A stretch of DNA of 64,000 nucleotides from an uncultured Caryophanales bacterium. GTDB lineage: Bacteria > Bacillota_I > Bacilli_A > RFN20 > CAG-826. The notes beneath the pieces are model-generated. The model did not search any database. It saw only the letters and a list, made by a program, of their open reading frames with translations, and was not told where the DNA came from. Made by a program: the position numbers and the translations under genes. Of the stretch, positions 1-7,947 are shown piece after piece. The stretch is from assembly GCA_902464635.1 (NCBI GenBank), contig CABQKC010000010.1, forward strand, positions 4,828 through 68,827, read 5' to 3'. Numbering within the stretch: the stretch's first letter is position 1; the number at the start of each line of letters is the position of its first letter.

Positions 1-1
1 T

Positions 2-220
2 GACAATTTATCCGGGACTATAAAAGACAATGAGACCGGATTCTTCTTTAAAGACGAGAATGACTTTCCGGATAAACTAGAAAAAGTAAAGCATTTAAGC
101 GATGCAAGCAAGAAAAAGATAGTAAACGCTTCATTAAAGACAATAGATATTTATTCTATGAAGCGTTTCTATGATTCAATAATCGAGGTGTATAAACGTG
201 TCCAAAGAAAATCGTGGTGA
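2..220 (+). CDS. Glycosyltransferase, C-terminal fragment (cut by window edge)
   Basis: The reading frame is open from base 2 to the TGA at 218-220 and encodes about 72 residues. It contains a TGFFFKDENDF stretch, which resembles the acceptor end of GT-B (GT4) glycosyltransferases, where a TGFLF-like motif precedes a helical tail. The tail is rich in Lys and Ile as expected for the last helices. It overlaps the GTG start of recX by 23 bases. The family call rests on a short motif, so the sugar and acceptor cannot be named; the rest lies left of the window. Confidence 0.55.
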   Translation, partial: DNLSGTIKDNETGFFFKDENDFPDKLEKVKHLSDASKKKIVNASLKTIDIYSMKRFYDSIIEVYKRVQRKSW

Positions 221-1007
221 AATAATCGAAAGCATTAGAAAAAGAAAAAAGGAAGTAGTTATTACTTTCGAATCGGGCGATAAATTGTCGTTATCTCCTT
301 TTACTTTTACTGAATTTCGCCTATATGAAGGAAAGCAATTAAGCGAGCAGGAATATTTGAACCTTATTTCTTCTAAAAAAGAAGAAGGCTATATGGAATA
401 TGCCTTGCGTTTATTATCTAGGGAAAATTATTCTTCCTATGTCTTATATGGAAAGATATTAGATAGAGGGGCAAATGTTGAATTAGCCCAAAAAATAATC
501 GATAAATTAACCAAAGAAGGCCTTCTAGATGACAAGATGTATGCGAAGACATATGCCGAAGATGTTGCTGAACTTAGGTTATATGGAAGAAATAAGGTTT
601 TATTTAATCTACATCAAAAAGGGATTTCTAATGAAATAATCGATAATTTATCTTTTCCAAGAGAAAAAGAATTAGAAAAGGCTTTAAATTACGTAAAGGT
701 ATTAGATAGAAGGTTATTAAAGGCTCCTAAGAATAAGAAGGTCGGAAAGACTTTATTAGCCTTAAGAGAAAGAGGATTTGATCTAGATGTTGCAAAAGAA
801 GCGACTAATCAGGCCTTATCTTTCCCTAGCGAAGAAGAAAATAAATCCAATCTAGAATCCGATTATCTAATTGCAAAAACTAGATATGAAAGAAAATACA
901 GCGGTTATAAATTGTCTAGGGCTATATTTTCTTACCTATTAAGGAAAGGCTACGAATATGATGATATTTCTAATTTGGTAAAAGGAGAAAACGATGAAAA
1001 TAATTGA
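198..1007 (+). CDS. recX: RecX, regulator of RecA
   Basis: RecX binds RecA filaments and modulates recombination and SOS activity. The 269-residue product is close to the length of the Bacillus protein. It shows the three-helix RecX repeats, e.g. the ALRLLSRENYS segment near residue 68 followed by IIDKLTKEGLLDD and a YGRNKVLFNLHQKGIS repeat. The start is a GTG, chosen because a gaggtg ribosome site at 185-190 sits 7 bases upstream. The gene overlaps the preceding glycosyltransferase and, by 14 bases, the following yhaM. recA itself lies about 24 kb downstream, so the two are not in one operon. Confidence 0.92.
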   Translation: MSKENRGEIIESIRKRKKEVVITFESGDKLSLSPFTFTEFRLYEGKQLSEQEYLNLISSKKEEGYMEYALRLLSRENYSSYVLYGKILDRGANVELAQKIIDKLTKEGLLDDKMYAKTYAEDVAELRLYGRNKVLFNLHQKGISNEIIDNLSFPREKELEKALNYVKVLDRRLLKAPKNKKVGKTLLALRERGFDLDVAKEATNQALSFPSEEENKSNLESDYLIAKTRYERKYSGYKLSRAIFSYLLRKGYEYDDISNLVKGENDENN

Positions 1008-2037
1008 TTTAAAAGATGGCGATAGCTTTTCTGGCCCATTACTAGTCAGCGATTGCAAAAAATGCGTCAATACGAATGGCAAGCCTTATCTAGCCATTAC
1101 TTTCCAAGACCAATCTTCTCAAATTTCCGCCCGTCTATGGGAAATAAATAATGAAGAAGAGATATTAAAAAAAGGAAATGTAGTCCATGTCGAAGGAAAA
1201 GTACTTTCCTATAACAAATCACTTCAAATCCGCTTGTTTAAGGTTACTAGTGATACTCTTGGGTTAAATCCAAATGATTTTGCTATTTCTTCTCCGGTCA
1301 AAAAGGAAGAATTAGTAAATAAGCTAAAAGCCTATGTCGATTCAATTTCTGATGCTGATTTAAAGCTTTTAGTATCTAATCTAGTTAACAAATACCTAGA
1401 GAAACTTTCTATTTGGCCAGCCGCGGTAAGAAACCACCATGAATTCGAGTCTGGACTTATCTACCATTCCGTTACCATGGCGGATTTAGGATTATCTTTC
1501 TGCGCGGTTTATCCAAAACTCAATAGGGATTTGGTTTTAGCAGGTTGCCTTGTCCATGATTTTGGCAAGATGATTGAATTATCAGGTCTTCCTAACGCCG
1601 AATTTACTTTGGATGGTAAATTAATCGGCCACATCTCTTTAGGCTTCTACGAGGTCAGAAAAGAGGCCGAAAGACTAGGTATGCATGAATTCGAGTCTCT
1701 TAAAAAAGAAGAACAAACAAAGAGTTCTCCTTTATTCCATAAACACGAGATGGCTTCAATGCTAGAGCATATAATCTTGTCCCACCATGGCAAATATGAA
1801 TTTGGTTCCCCTGTCTTACCACTTACTAAGGAAGCCTATGCCGTTTCTTGCATTGATGATTTTGATGCTAAAATGATGATTTTAGATAAAGCCTATGAAG
1901 GGGCTGAAAAAGGGGAGAATACTTCAAAAATAATGACGATGGACAATAGGTTCTTCTATAATCCATTTAGCCTAGAAGTTTCTTCCTCTCCTTCAGGATT
2001 AAGCTTAGAAAAAGAATTAGACGAATTAAAAAGATGA
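994..2037 (+). CDS. yhaM: 3'-5' exoribonuclease YhaM family (OB-fold + HD)
   Basis: YhaM-type proteins degrade RNA (and ssDNA) from the 3' end in Gram-positive bacteria. Residues 1-90 form an OB-fold (ITFQDQSSQISARLWE, then VVHVEGKVLSYN). Residues 145-290 are an HD metal-binding domain with H158 and the HD pair at 188-189 (CLVHDFGK), and further His pairs near residue 264. The length of 347 residues fits the family (about 314 in Bacillus). The ATG follows a ggag site and lies inside the end of recX, so the two are translationally coupled. A terminator hairpin begins within its last codons. Confidence 0.9.
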   Translation: MKIIDLKDGDSFSGPLLVSDCKKCVNTNGKPYLAITFQDQSSQISARLWEINNEEEILKKGNVVHVEGKVLSYNKSLQIRLFKVTSDTLGLNPNDFAISSPVKKEELVNKLKAYVDSISDADLKLLVSNLVNKYLEKLSIWPAAVRNHHEFESGLIYHSVTMADLGLSFCAVYPKLNRDLVLAGCLVHDFGKMIELSGLPNAEFTLDGKLIGHISLGFYEVRKEAERLGMHEFESLKKEEQTKSSPLFHKHEMASMLEHIILSHHGKYEFGSPVLPLTKEAYAVSCIDDFDAKMMILDKAYEGAEKGENTSKIMTMDNRFFYNPFSLEVSSSPSGLSLEKELDELKR

Positions 2038-2057
2038 GGCGCGAACCTCATCTTTTT
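2031..2057. terminator. Bidirectional intrinsic terminator
   Basis: The stem AAGATGAGG/CCTCATCTT (2031-2039 with 2046-2054) is followed by T residues on the plus strand and preceded by A residues, so it works in both directions. It separates yhaM from the convergent HIT gene and includes the yhaM stop codon. Confidence 0.8.
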
Positions 2058-2473
2058 TACTTCATGGCTTTATTAATTTCGTGAGCTAAACGTGGAAGAT
2101 CCATGCTAGAGACATCCTGGGCTTTCATTGTTATCTGGAAGCCTCCTTGCCCTCCGACATATCTAGGAATGACATGGACATGGAAATGTGGAACGCTTTG
2201 TCCAGCAACCTCGCCGACATTAGTAAGGATATTTACTCCTTTTGCTCCTAGAATAGAGATTTCGGCTTGTCCGATACGTCTAGCAACATCCATTACCTTA
2301 TGCATTTCCTCTTGGGGACAAGATAAGAAGGAATCATAATGCTTCTTTGGCATGACTAGGGTATGGCCTCTAGTGGTTTGGGAGATGTCTAGTATCGCTA
2401 ATACATCATCATCTTCATAAACGACGCTAGAAGGGATTTCACCATCGATGATTTTACAGAATACGTCTTTCAT
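2057..2473 (-). CDS. hit: HIT family nucleotide-binding protein
   Basis: HIT proteins are small dinucleotide or nucleoside-phosphoramidate hydrolases. The 138-residue product has the histidine triad HFHVHV with H96, H98 and H100 in the active site, and the N-terminal CKIIDGEIPSSVVYEDD signature of the Hit/HinT branch. The start follows an aaaggt site. It is transcribed on the minus strand and lies 64 bases downstream of a lipoprotein gene, but a terminator separates them. The physiological substrate is not known from the sequence. Confidence 0.92.
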   Translation of the reverse strand: MKDVFCKIIDGEIPSSVVYEDDDVLAILDISQTTRGHTLVMPKKHYDSFLSCPQEEMHKVMDVARRIGQAEISILGAKGVNILTNVGEVAGQSVPHFHVHVIPRYVGGQGGFQITMKAQDVSSMDLPRLAHEINKAMK

Positions 2474-2486
2474 AAATAACCTTTCT

Positions 2487-2516
2487 ACAAAAATAGGGCA
2501 GAATTTAATCTGCCCT
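2487..2516 (-). terminator. Intrinsic terminator of the lipoprotein pair
   Basis: On the minus strand an AGGGCAGA/TCTGCCCT 8-bp stem with a 6-base loop is followed by ATTTTTG. It lies between the minus-strand lipoprotein stop (2537) and the HIT start (2473). Confidence 0.8.
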
Positions 2517-2536
2517 TATATTATATATCTTCTTTA

Positions 2537-4144
2537 TTAATCGAAGAGATCTGGGAAGGTGGATTTGAAGTAGTTATAGACGGATTGGTCATGGTAACTA
2601 AAGGCCATCTTCTCAACATAATATTGTTTAGCGGCTTTCTTATAGGAATCTGTATCAGATAATAAGGAAGCAACATTTAGAACGATTTCACGCATATTTT
2701 TACCCATTGCAGCGTAATTATCGTCACCAGTTTGGGATAACTTAGGAGCTTTGACGGCTTCGTCAACTCTTACGATATACCAAGTTGTGGTGTCTTTATC
2801 ATACATACAATATGGATAGGCTTCGTTAGATTCATATGTTTCAGGAATCATGTAATATGAACCTTGGACATTCCAACCAAAGTTTCCTTTGGCTCCGGTA
2901 GTTAATGAATCGACTTCGTTAGCAACGGAAATCTTGAATAATCTAGTCTTTATCGAAGAGGCTAAATCAGATAATCCAGTAGAAGTGTACCAGCCTTCGG
3001 TGACTTTGGTGGTGGCTTGGATTTCCCTACGCTTCAATTCAAGTCCGATTTCCTTTGTATAGGCACCGGAATTTGTGAAGTCGGTGGTGGATCCAGTCTT
3101 ATTACGGTCATCGGTTAGGCCTTTATAATCCTTATTGACTTTGCCCCAGGAGGTTTCTTCTCTTTCGGCAGAGAATCCAGCTTCGGCATAAATCAAATTG
3201 GCATAGGCTTCTTCTTTGCTTCCTGCTTCGAATAATCCTTTATATAGATTATCTAGGAAGTGAAGATCTCTAACTGAGGCTGGTTCGATTCCAGCGACTG
3301 CAGCTTTGATTTCATCATCGGTCTTGCTAATGACTAATTTAGAATAGCTTCTAACTAATCTTTGGGCAGCACCGTCTTTGCTTTCGATATCAGGTAAAGC
3401 GATGTATTGGACTTTACGGGCATAGCTTCTACCAAGTGAACCATAGTTCTTTTCGATAAGATATTCTTCAACCAAGGACTTTCTAAAAGCGGTTGGGAGA
3501 AGGCTCTTTTCGATATAATCTTGATAGGTAACATATAAATCTGTGAAATATTCTTCAGCATCTTTATAGGTCTTGTTTCCGTCAAGTTGCTTTCTAACAA
3601 AGCTAGATGGCTTCTTTAGATCAAATAATTCAGAAACTTGGGCATTATAGAATTTCTCTTCTAGGAATTCTGATCTCTTTTGGTAACTAGAATTGGTAAT
3701 TACTGAATAGAAGGAATTTAGAATTGAATCTTTAATGTGAGCGATGAAGGCTTTGCAGTTTTTAACACCTTCTTCACCAGTTCCATAAACGGAATGTGTC
3801 TTGATGAACTCGGCGATTTTAGCATCATTACCGGCAATGGTGAATAAACCTTCTTCGGTAACAGTGCCTGCATCGTTTTTTACATCATAGAAGCTTCCGA
3901 ATAGAGTCTTAGCATATATATATAGGATATTGTCGAGAATCTTTTCGGAATTTGTATCACCAGAAGTAACTAGAGCTTCATAGATTTGTTGAAGATTGTT
4001 ATTTGGGATGTTTTCGATATCTAGGATCATCTCATCTTGTTTGGAAGATGGAAGAGCAGCCTCGACATCAGAGCAACCAGCTAGTCCAATGGTTGTTGCG
4101 GCTAGCAAGGTAAGAATTGTCTTTTTCATGAATTTATTTTCCAT
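2537..4144 (-). CDS. Large lipoprotein of unknown function (possible foldase paralogue)
   Basis: The 535-residue product begins with a lipoprotein signal peptide (MKKTILTLLAATTIGLAGC) with lipobox LAGC, so it is probably anchored on the outer membrane face. I chose the ATG at 4144 because a ggagg lies 11 bases upstream and the start overlaps the stop of the preceding gene (4134); the ATG at 4129 is an alternative. The rest is a helical, Lys/Asp/Ser-rich protein with a C-terminal WYIVRVDEA stretch that recalls the end of PpiC-type domains. It is translationally coupled to the PrsA-like gene upstream. The foldase link is an inference from context. Confidence 0.6.
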   Translation of the reverse strand: MENKFMKKTILTLLAATTIGLAGCSDVEAALPSSKQDEMILDIENIPNNNLQQIYEALVTSGDTNSEKILDNILYIYAKTLFGSFYDVKNDAGTVTEEGLFTIAGNDAKIAEFIKTHSVYGTGEEGVKNCKAFIAHIKDSILNSFYSVITNSSYQKRSEFLEEKFYNAQVSELFDLKKPSSFVRKQLDGNKTYKDAEEYFTDLYVTYQDYIEKSLLPTAFRKSLVEEYLIEKNYGSLGRSYARKVQYIALPDIESKDGAAQRLVRSYSKLVISKTDDEIKAAVAGIEPASVRDLHFLDNLYKGLFEAGSKEEAYANLIYAEAGFSAEREETSWGKVNKDYKGLTDDRNKTGSTTDFTNSGAYTKEIGLELKRREIQATTKVTEGWYTSTGLSDLASSIKTRLFKISVANEVDSLTTGAKGNFGWNVQGSYYMIPETYESNEAYPYCMYDKDTTTWYIVRVDEAVKAPKLSQTGDDNYAAMGKNMREIVLNVASLLSDTDSYKKAAKQYYVEKMAFSYHDQSVYNYFKSTFPDLFD

Positions 4145-6206
4145 CGTAGCAAGCTCCTCCCTTTGCCCAGTCGCCAGTTTTGGCTTTAGCGTCATTGGAA
4201 CCATATCCGATAGCGCAGACTTCAGAGATTAAGCGTTGGCTGCCATCATCTTTCATCTTTCTAGCGGCATCTTGTTGTTGTAAGTATTCAGCGTAGGTAA
4301 TCCAAGCTTCGTCGAAGGAATCTTGCTTGTCTTCTACAGCTTTGACACGTTTTGATTTGATGTAACTCTTGACTAAATCACCAATCTTCTCGTCCTTGAA
4401 GTTGATTTTCTTGGTTCCATCGGTATTTTTGGCTTCCAATAATTCTTGGAACATGTAGGTATCCATGTTCTTGTCGTAATCTTTTACAGCACTAGAGATC
4501 TTGCTGGTTCTTTCGGTGTAATTAGAATCGGCAGATGATTGGAATTTATTGACGAATGTAGTCTTGGCAGCAATCTTATCACCATTCTTATAGGAAGGAT
4601 AATAGTTGGAATCTCCAAGTTTATCTTCGCTAGTAGCAACCTTTGATGGAGATAACATTGTCCAGTATTCAGAAAGACTGGTAACGTTACTTGATTTTCC
4701 ATCTCCATAATCAGCTTTGGTAGCTAAGGCACCGGTTGGGGTGGCATATTCAGCTAAGGCAGAACGGTCAACGGTGATGAAGTGGATTCCTTGATAGGAA
4801 GAAGTTCCGGCTCTAACAGCGAAGACGATTTGTCCCTTTTCGTTTGTTAAGACATTTTCGGATAAACCGATGATGCCTTTGGTATCGTTTTGGAATCCAG
4901 GTAAGCCAGCATAAGCAACAGAAGCTTTACCAGCAGTAACTGGAAGGTTATTAGCTCCAATTTCGCTTGTCTTATATGAAGCCCAATCAGTTGCAACTAA
5001 TGCAGCGCCTTCAAGGAAGTCATTATAATCAATTGAATGTGGGGTAATGACAGCTATTTGGTGGTTGTTCATGTATTTGTTGAACAAGACATTACGTGGA
5101 TAGAAGGTAGAAGAATTGCTATTGACTTCATATCCAAGGTCAGGTTCGCCATTGCTATGGCTTGCCCAGGAAACATCATCATCACCTAAGGCAACAAAGG
5201 CGCCGTAAGGGATTGTTCCGATTCCACGTGCTTCAAATAAAGAAGTAACAGTGTCACTTCCGACTTTAGCATCAGCGGATGGTAATAGGTTATTCTTAAC
5301 GGTATCGCCATAGGTGTTTGTTTGCTTGTTGTAAATGGCATCTACTGCATACAGGCCAAGCTTGAATTCTTGGACAAATTCAGTATCTTTATCCATTATT
5401 TTAAGATCACCATATTCTTTTGCAGATCCATCATCTTCGGAAAGGTTATAGGCAATGTTACCAAATGTAAGTCTATCTTTAGAAGTGGTCTTGCCGGTTT
5501 CGTCAGTGCTATCGGCGCCAGCTAATTCCTTAACGACATCCGATAACTTCTTCGATTCGGAAGAAGAAATGGTAGCTTGGGCGTGTTCATTGCTTGAAGC
5601 ACTTCCAAGTTTGACCAAGATATGGGATACGTGATATGGCATCTTGTCTTTTAGATAACCCTTGGTGACTGGACCATAGGTATCTTCAGAACCTTCGAGG
5701 CCTTCCCACTTTTTGCCATCACGGATAGCATCAAGGTTTTGTTGGGTGTAGTAGTCGGTGGTATATTTATCTTTTTCTTCTTCGTAGAGTTTTTGGTCTA
5801 GAAGTTGATCGACATTATCAACACCAGCGCTATCCAAGAGCTTCTCAAATTCTTCTTGGTATTTAGTCCCGTTATTCTTGGCATTGGTTTCAGCCTGGTC
5901 TTTTAAACCCGAGACTTTCTTTTGTGCTTTAGTTTTTAACTCCGCGAGTGCGGCGGCTTGAGATGGTTCTTCGTAGAATTTTCTGATTAATACTTCTTGA
6001 ACCTTGTTAAATGCGGTGCTTGCAGCGCTGCTAGAATTCATATAGCTTCCGAATAGTTCTTCGGCGGTATAGTTTGTAACTTTACCTGCGGCGTCTGTGT
6101 AAGATAGCACCACGCCCTCATTATAAGTGACCTCATTACAAGCGGCTAAAGCACCGGTTGCAACTAATGCACTAACAATTCCGAGGGTGAGTTTGGCTTT
6201 TTTCAT
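4134..6206 (-). CDS. PrsA/parvulin-like foldase lipoprotein
   Basis: Residues 1-22 are a lipoprotein signal (ALVATGALAAC, lipobox LAAC). Residues 192-200 (HVSHILVKL) and 248-286 (FGNIAYNLSEDDGSAKEYGDL, then TEFVQEFKLGL) match the two ends of the PpiC parvulin fold: HILV, then SeD..Sa..GGDLG. The parvulin core seems to carry inserted sequence between these blocks. PrsA-type proteins help secreted proteins fold at the membrane-wall interface. At 690 residues it is about twice the length of Bacillus PrsA. An aaggagg site precedes the ATG, and the gene overlaps the following lipoprotein gene by 11 bases. Confidence 0.7.
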   Translation of the reverse strand: MKKAKLTLGIVSALVATGALAACNEVTYNEGVVLSYTDAAGKVTNYTAEELFGSYMNSSSAASTAFNKVQEVLIRKFYEEPSQAAALAELKTKAQKKVSGLKDQAETNAKNNGTKYQEEFEKLLDSAGVDNVDQLLDQKLYEEEKDKYTTDYYTQQNLDAIRDGKKWEGLEGSEDTYGPVTKGYLKDKMPYHVSHILVKLGSASSNEHAQATISSSESKKLSDVVKELAGADSTDETGKTTSKDRLTFGNIAYNLSEDDGSAKEYGDLKIMDKDTEFVQEFKLGLYAVDAIYNKQTNTYGDTVKNNLLPSADAKVGSDTVTSLFEARGIGTIPYGAFVALGDDDVSWASHSNGEPDLGYEVNSNSSTFYPRNVLFNKYMNNHQIAVITPHSIDYNDFLEGAALVATDWASYKTSEIGANNLPVTAGKASVAYAGLPGFQNDTKGIIGLSENVLTNEKGQIVFAVRAGTSSYQGIHFITVDRSALAEYATPTGALATKADYGDGKSSNVTSLSEYWTMLSPSKVATSEDKLGDSNYYPSYKNGDKIAAKTTFVNKFQSSADSNYTERTSKISSAVKDYDKNMDTYMFQELLEAKNTDGTKKINFKDEKIGDLVKSYIKSKRVKAVEDKQDSFDEAWITYAEYLQQQDAARKMKDDGSQRLISEVCAIGYGSNDAKAKTGDWAKGGACYDGK

Positions 6207-6246
6207 ACTAGACTCGTTCCTCCTTCGTCTTGAACGTAGCGTGTTA

Positions 6247-6276
6247 ATGATATTACTTTAATAAGTAATCTTACAA
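6247..6276 (-). promoter_or_regulatory. Candidate promoter for the lipoprotein operon
   Basis: On the minus strand TTGTAA (6276-6271) and TATCAT (6252-6247) are 18 bases apart, about 40 bases upstream of the PrsA-like start. The match is moderate and no other signal is nearby. Confidence 0.4.
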
Positions 6277-6344
6277 GAATTTTTTATGCGTAATTGCCTG
6301 TGTGGGCGAAATATAGGTATTTTATGCCTAAAAAGGAGTGAAAA

Positions 6345-6413
6345 ATGTACAAAGATTTATCTTTGGTTAGAAAAGTTTTTTATTACTTTTGTTGTTTAAG
6401 AGAGTTCAACTGA
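6345..6413 (+). CDS. Possible 22-residue leader peptide upstream of suf operon
   Basis: An ATG with a near-ideal ribosome site (aaaaggag, 6 bases upstream of the start) opens a 22-codon frame ending in TGA 29 bases before sufC. The peptide is MYKDLSLVRKVFYYFCCLREFN, here described by its features: aromatic FYYF followed by two adjacent Cys codons at 6390-6395. It is too short to be an enzyme. The position before a cysteine-desulfurase operon and the Cys pair suggest a regulatory leader, but this is inference. The frame could also be a chance ORF. Confidence 0.4.
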   Translation: MYKDLSLVRKVFYYFCCLREFN

Positions 6414-6418
6414 CTAGA

Positions 6419-6442
6419 ATATACACGCTTTGAGGTGTATGT
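6419..6442 (+). promoter_or_regulatory. Hairpin enclosing the sufC ribosome binding site
   Basis: ATATACAC (6419-6426) can pair with GTGTATGT (6435-6442, one G-T pair). The hairpin holds the GAGGTG ribosome site in its loop and 3' arm and ends directly at the sufC ATG (6443). It could limit translation of sufC unless opened, for instance by a ribosome on the short upstream frame. Confidence 0.45.
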
Positions 6443-7264
6443 ATGAGCGAACTAGTCATTAAAGATTTGCATGTATCGGTAAAAGATAAAGAAATCCTAA
6501 AGGGTGTAAATTTGAAAATAAACGAAGCCGAGACACTTGCCTTGCTTGGCCCTAATGGCCATGGTAAGTCAACTTTACTTGCTGCGATTATGGGCAATCC
6601 TGAATTTACCGTTACAAGTGGTTCGATAACTCTTGATGGAGAAGATGTTCTTTCGATGAGTGTTGATACACGTAACAAGAAAGGCTTGTTCCTTGCTTTA
6701 CAAAACCCAGTTGAAATACCTGGGGTAAATTCTAGTGACTTCTTAAAAGCCGCTCTTAATGCTAGAAGAGAAAAGCCTCTAACTCTTTTTGAATTCTATT
6801 CCAAACTAAAGAAAGCCTATGAAAGAGTAGGTATTCCATTTGAAATGACTTCTAGAAACCTAAATGAAGGTTTTTCTGGAGGCGAAAAGAAGAGGAACGA
6901 AATACTCCAAATGATATTGCTTGAACCTAAATTCGCTCTTCTTGATGAAATCGATTCAGGGCTTGACGTTGACGCTATGCAAATAGTTTCTAAAAACATT
7001 AGGGAAGAACAAAATAATGGCAGGGGGTTCCTAGTGATTAGCCATTATGCACGTCTATATGAAATGATTCATCCAACCCGTGCGGCTGTTATGATTAATG
7101 GTAGAATTGCTGTTGAAGGTGGACCTGAAATAATTAAGAGAATTGATAGCGAAGGTTATGAATGGATCCAAAAAGAATTGGGTATTTCTATTGCCAAGGA
7201 AGAAAAAGAAATGAATAAAGTTTCCATTGGCGAATGTGCTACAAGATTAGCAATAAAGGAATAA
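6443..7264 (+). CDS. sufC: SufC, Fe-S scaffold ATPase
   Basis: SufC is the soluble ABC-type ATPase that drives the SufB-SufD scaffold. The 273-residue protein has Walker A (GPNGHGKST, about residue 35), the SufC-type signature FSGGEKKRNEILQM, Walker B (FALLDEIDSGLD) and the switch His (VISHYARL). It is the first gene of a sufC-D-S-U-B operon, the usual order in Bacillota. The ATG follows a gaggtg site that is embedded in a hairpin. A short C-terminal extension of about 20 residues beyond the usual end is present. Confidence 0.96.
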   Translation: MSELVIKDLHVSVKDKEILKGVNLKINEAETLALLGPNGHGKSTLLAAIMGNPEFTVTSGSITLDGEDVLSMSVDTRNKKGLFLALQNPVEIPGVNSSDFLKAALNARREKPLTLFEFYSKLKKAYERVGIPFEMTSRNLNEGFSGGEKKRNEILQMILLEPKFALLDEIDSGLDVDAMQIVSKNIREEQNNGRGFLVISHYARLYEMIHPTRAAVMINGRIAVEGGPEIIKRIDSEGYEWIQKELGISIAKEEKEMNKVSIGECATRLAIKE

Positions 7265-7269
7265 TTGAT

Positions 7270-7947
7270 ATGCGTCAATTAACACTTATTGATAATGATA
7301 TAAAAGACCTTGATTTTGAGGTAGAAGAAGGCGAAGAATTAAAACTTGATTTCGCTGCATTTTGTAATTTTCCTATCGCAAAAGTCAATGTAAATGTTAA
7401 AAAAGGTGGTTTGTTTAGAGGCGCTTTTGCAGATTTTTCTAATGGCTCAGGAAAATTTGAAATAAATGTCAATTTAAGTGAAGGCGCTTCTTGTAAATGG
7501 AACTTATCTTCGCTTAGTAAAAATAATGATAGAAAGGTGTTCTCGACTTCTTGCTTCCATAAAGAAAAAATAAGCAACAGTTTAATGTCTAACTACGGTA
7601 TTTGCCAAGATAATTCTCGACTTACTTTCACCGGCGTTTCTTCAATTGAAAAATATGCAGTAAAGTCAAATACCAGACAAGAAGCCAAGATTATTGTTTT
7701 TGACCAAGGTGCGGACGGCAAATGCTCACCTGTACTTAAGATTGACGAAAATGACGTTATTGCTTCTCATGGTGCTACAGTAGGTAAACTTAATGATTCA
7801 CATCTATTCTATTTAATGTCTAGAGGGTTAAGCGAAGAAGAAGCTAAACGTTTGATTACGCTTGGATACCTCAAACCTGTTGTCGAATATTTCTCCGATG
7901 AAGATTTAAGGAAGAAGATACTTTCTTGTATCGAGGAGGGTTTTTAA
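7270..7947 (+). CDS. sufD: SufD-like scaffold protein, short form
   Basis: SufD pairs with SufB to form the SufBC2D scaffold. This product is only 225 residues against about 430 in Bacillus. It keeps the beta-helix core and the hallmark C-terminus (SHGATVGKLNDSHLFYLMSRGLSEEEAKRLITLGYL) but lacks the N-terminal domain. The ATG at 7270 was chosen over an upstream frame opening because aaagga lies just before it and sufC ends at 7264. It ends in a TAATG overlap with sufS. Position and signature make SufD the best name; a minimal SufB-like paralogue is the alternative reading. Confidence 0.85.
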   Translation: MRQLTLIDNDIKDLDFEVEEGEELKLDFAAFCNFPIAKVNVNVKKGGLFRGAFADFSNGSGKFEINVNLSEGASCKWNLSSLSKNNDRKVFSTSCFHKEKISNSLMSNYGICQDNSRLTFTGVSSIEKYAVKSNTRQEAKIIVFDQGADGKCSPVLKIDENDVIASHGATVGKLNDSHLFYLMSRGLSEEEAKRLITLGYLKPVVEYFSDEDLRKKILSCIEEGF

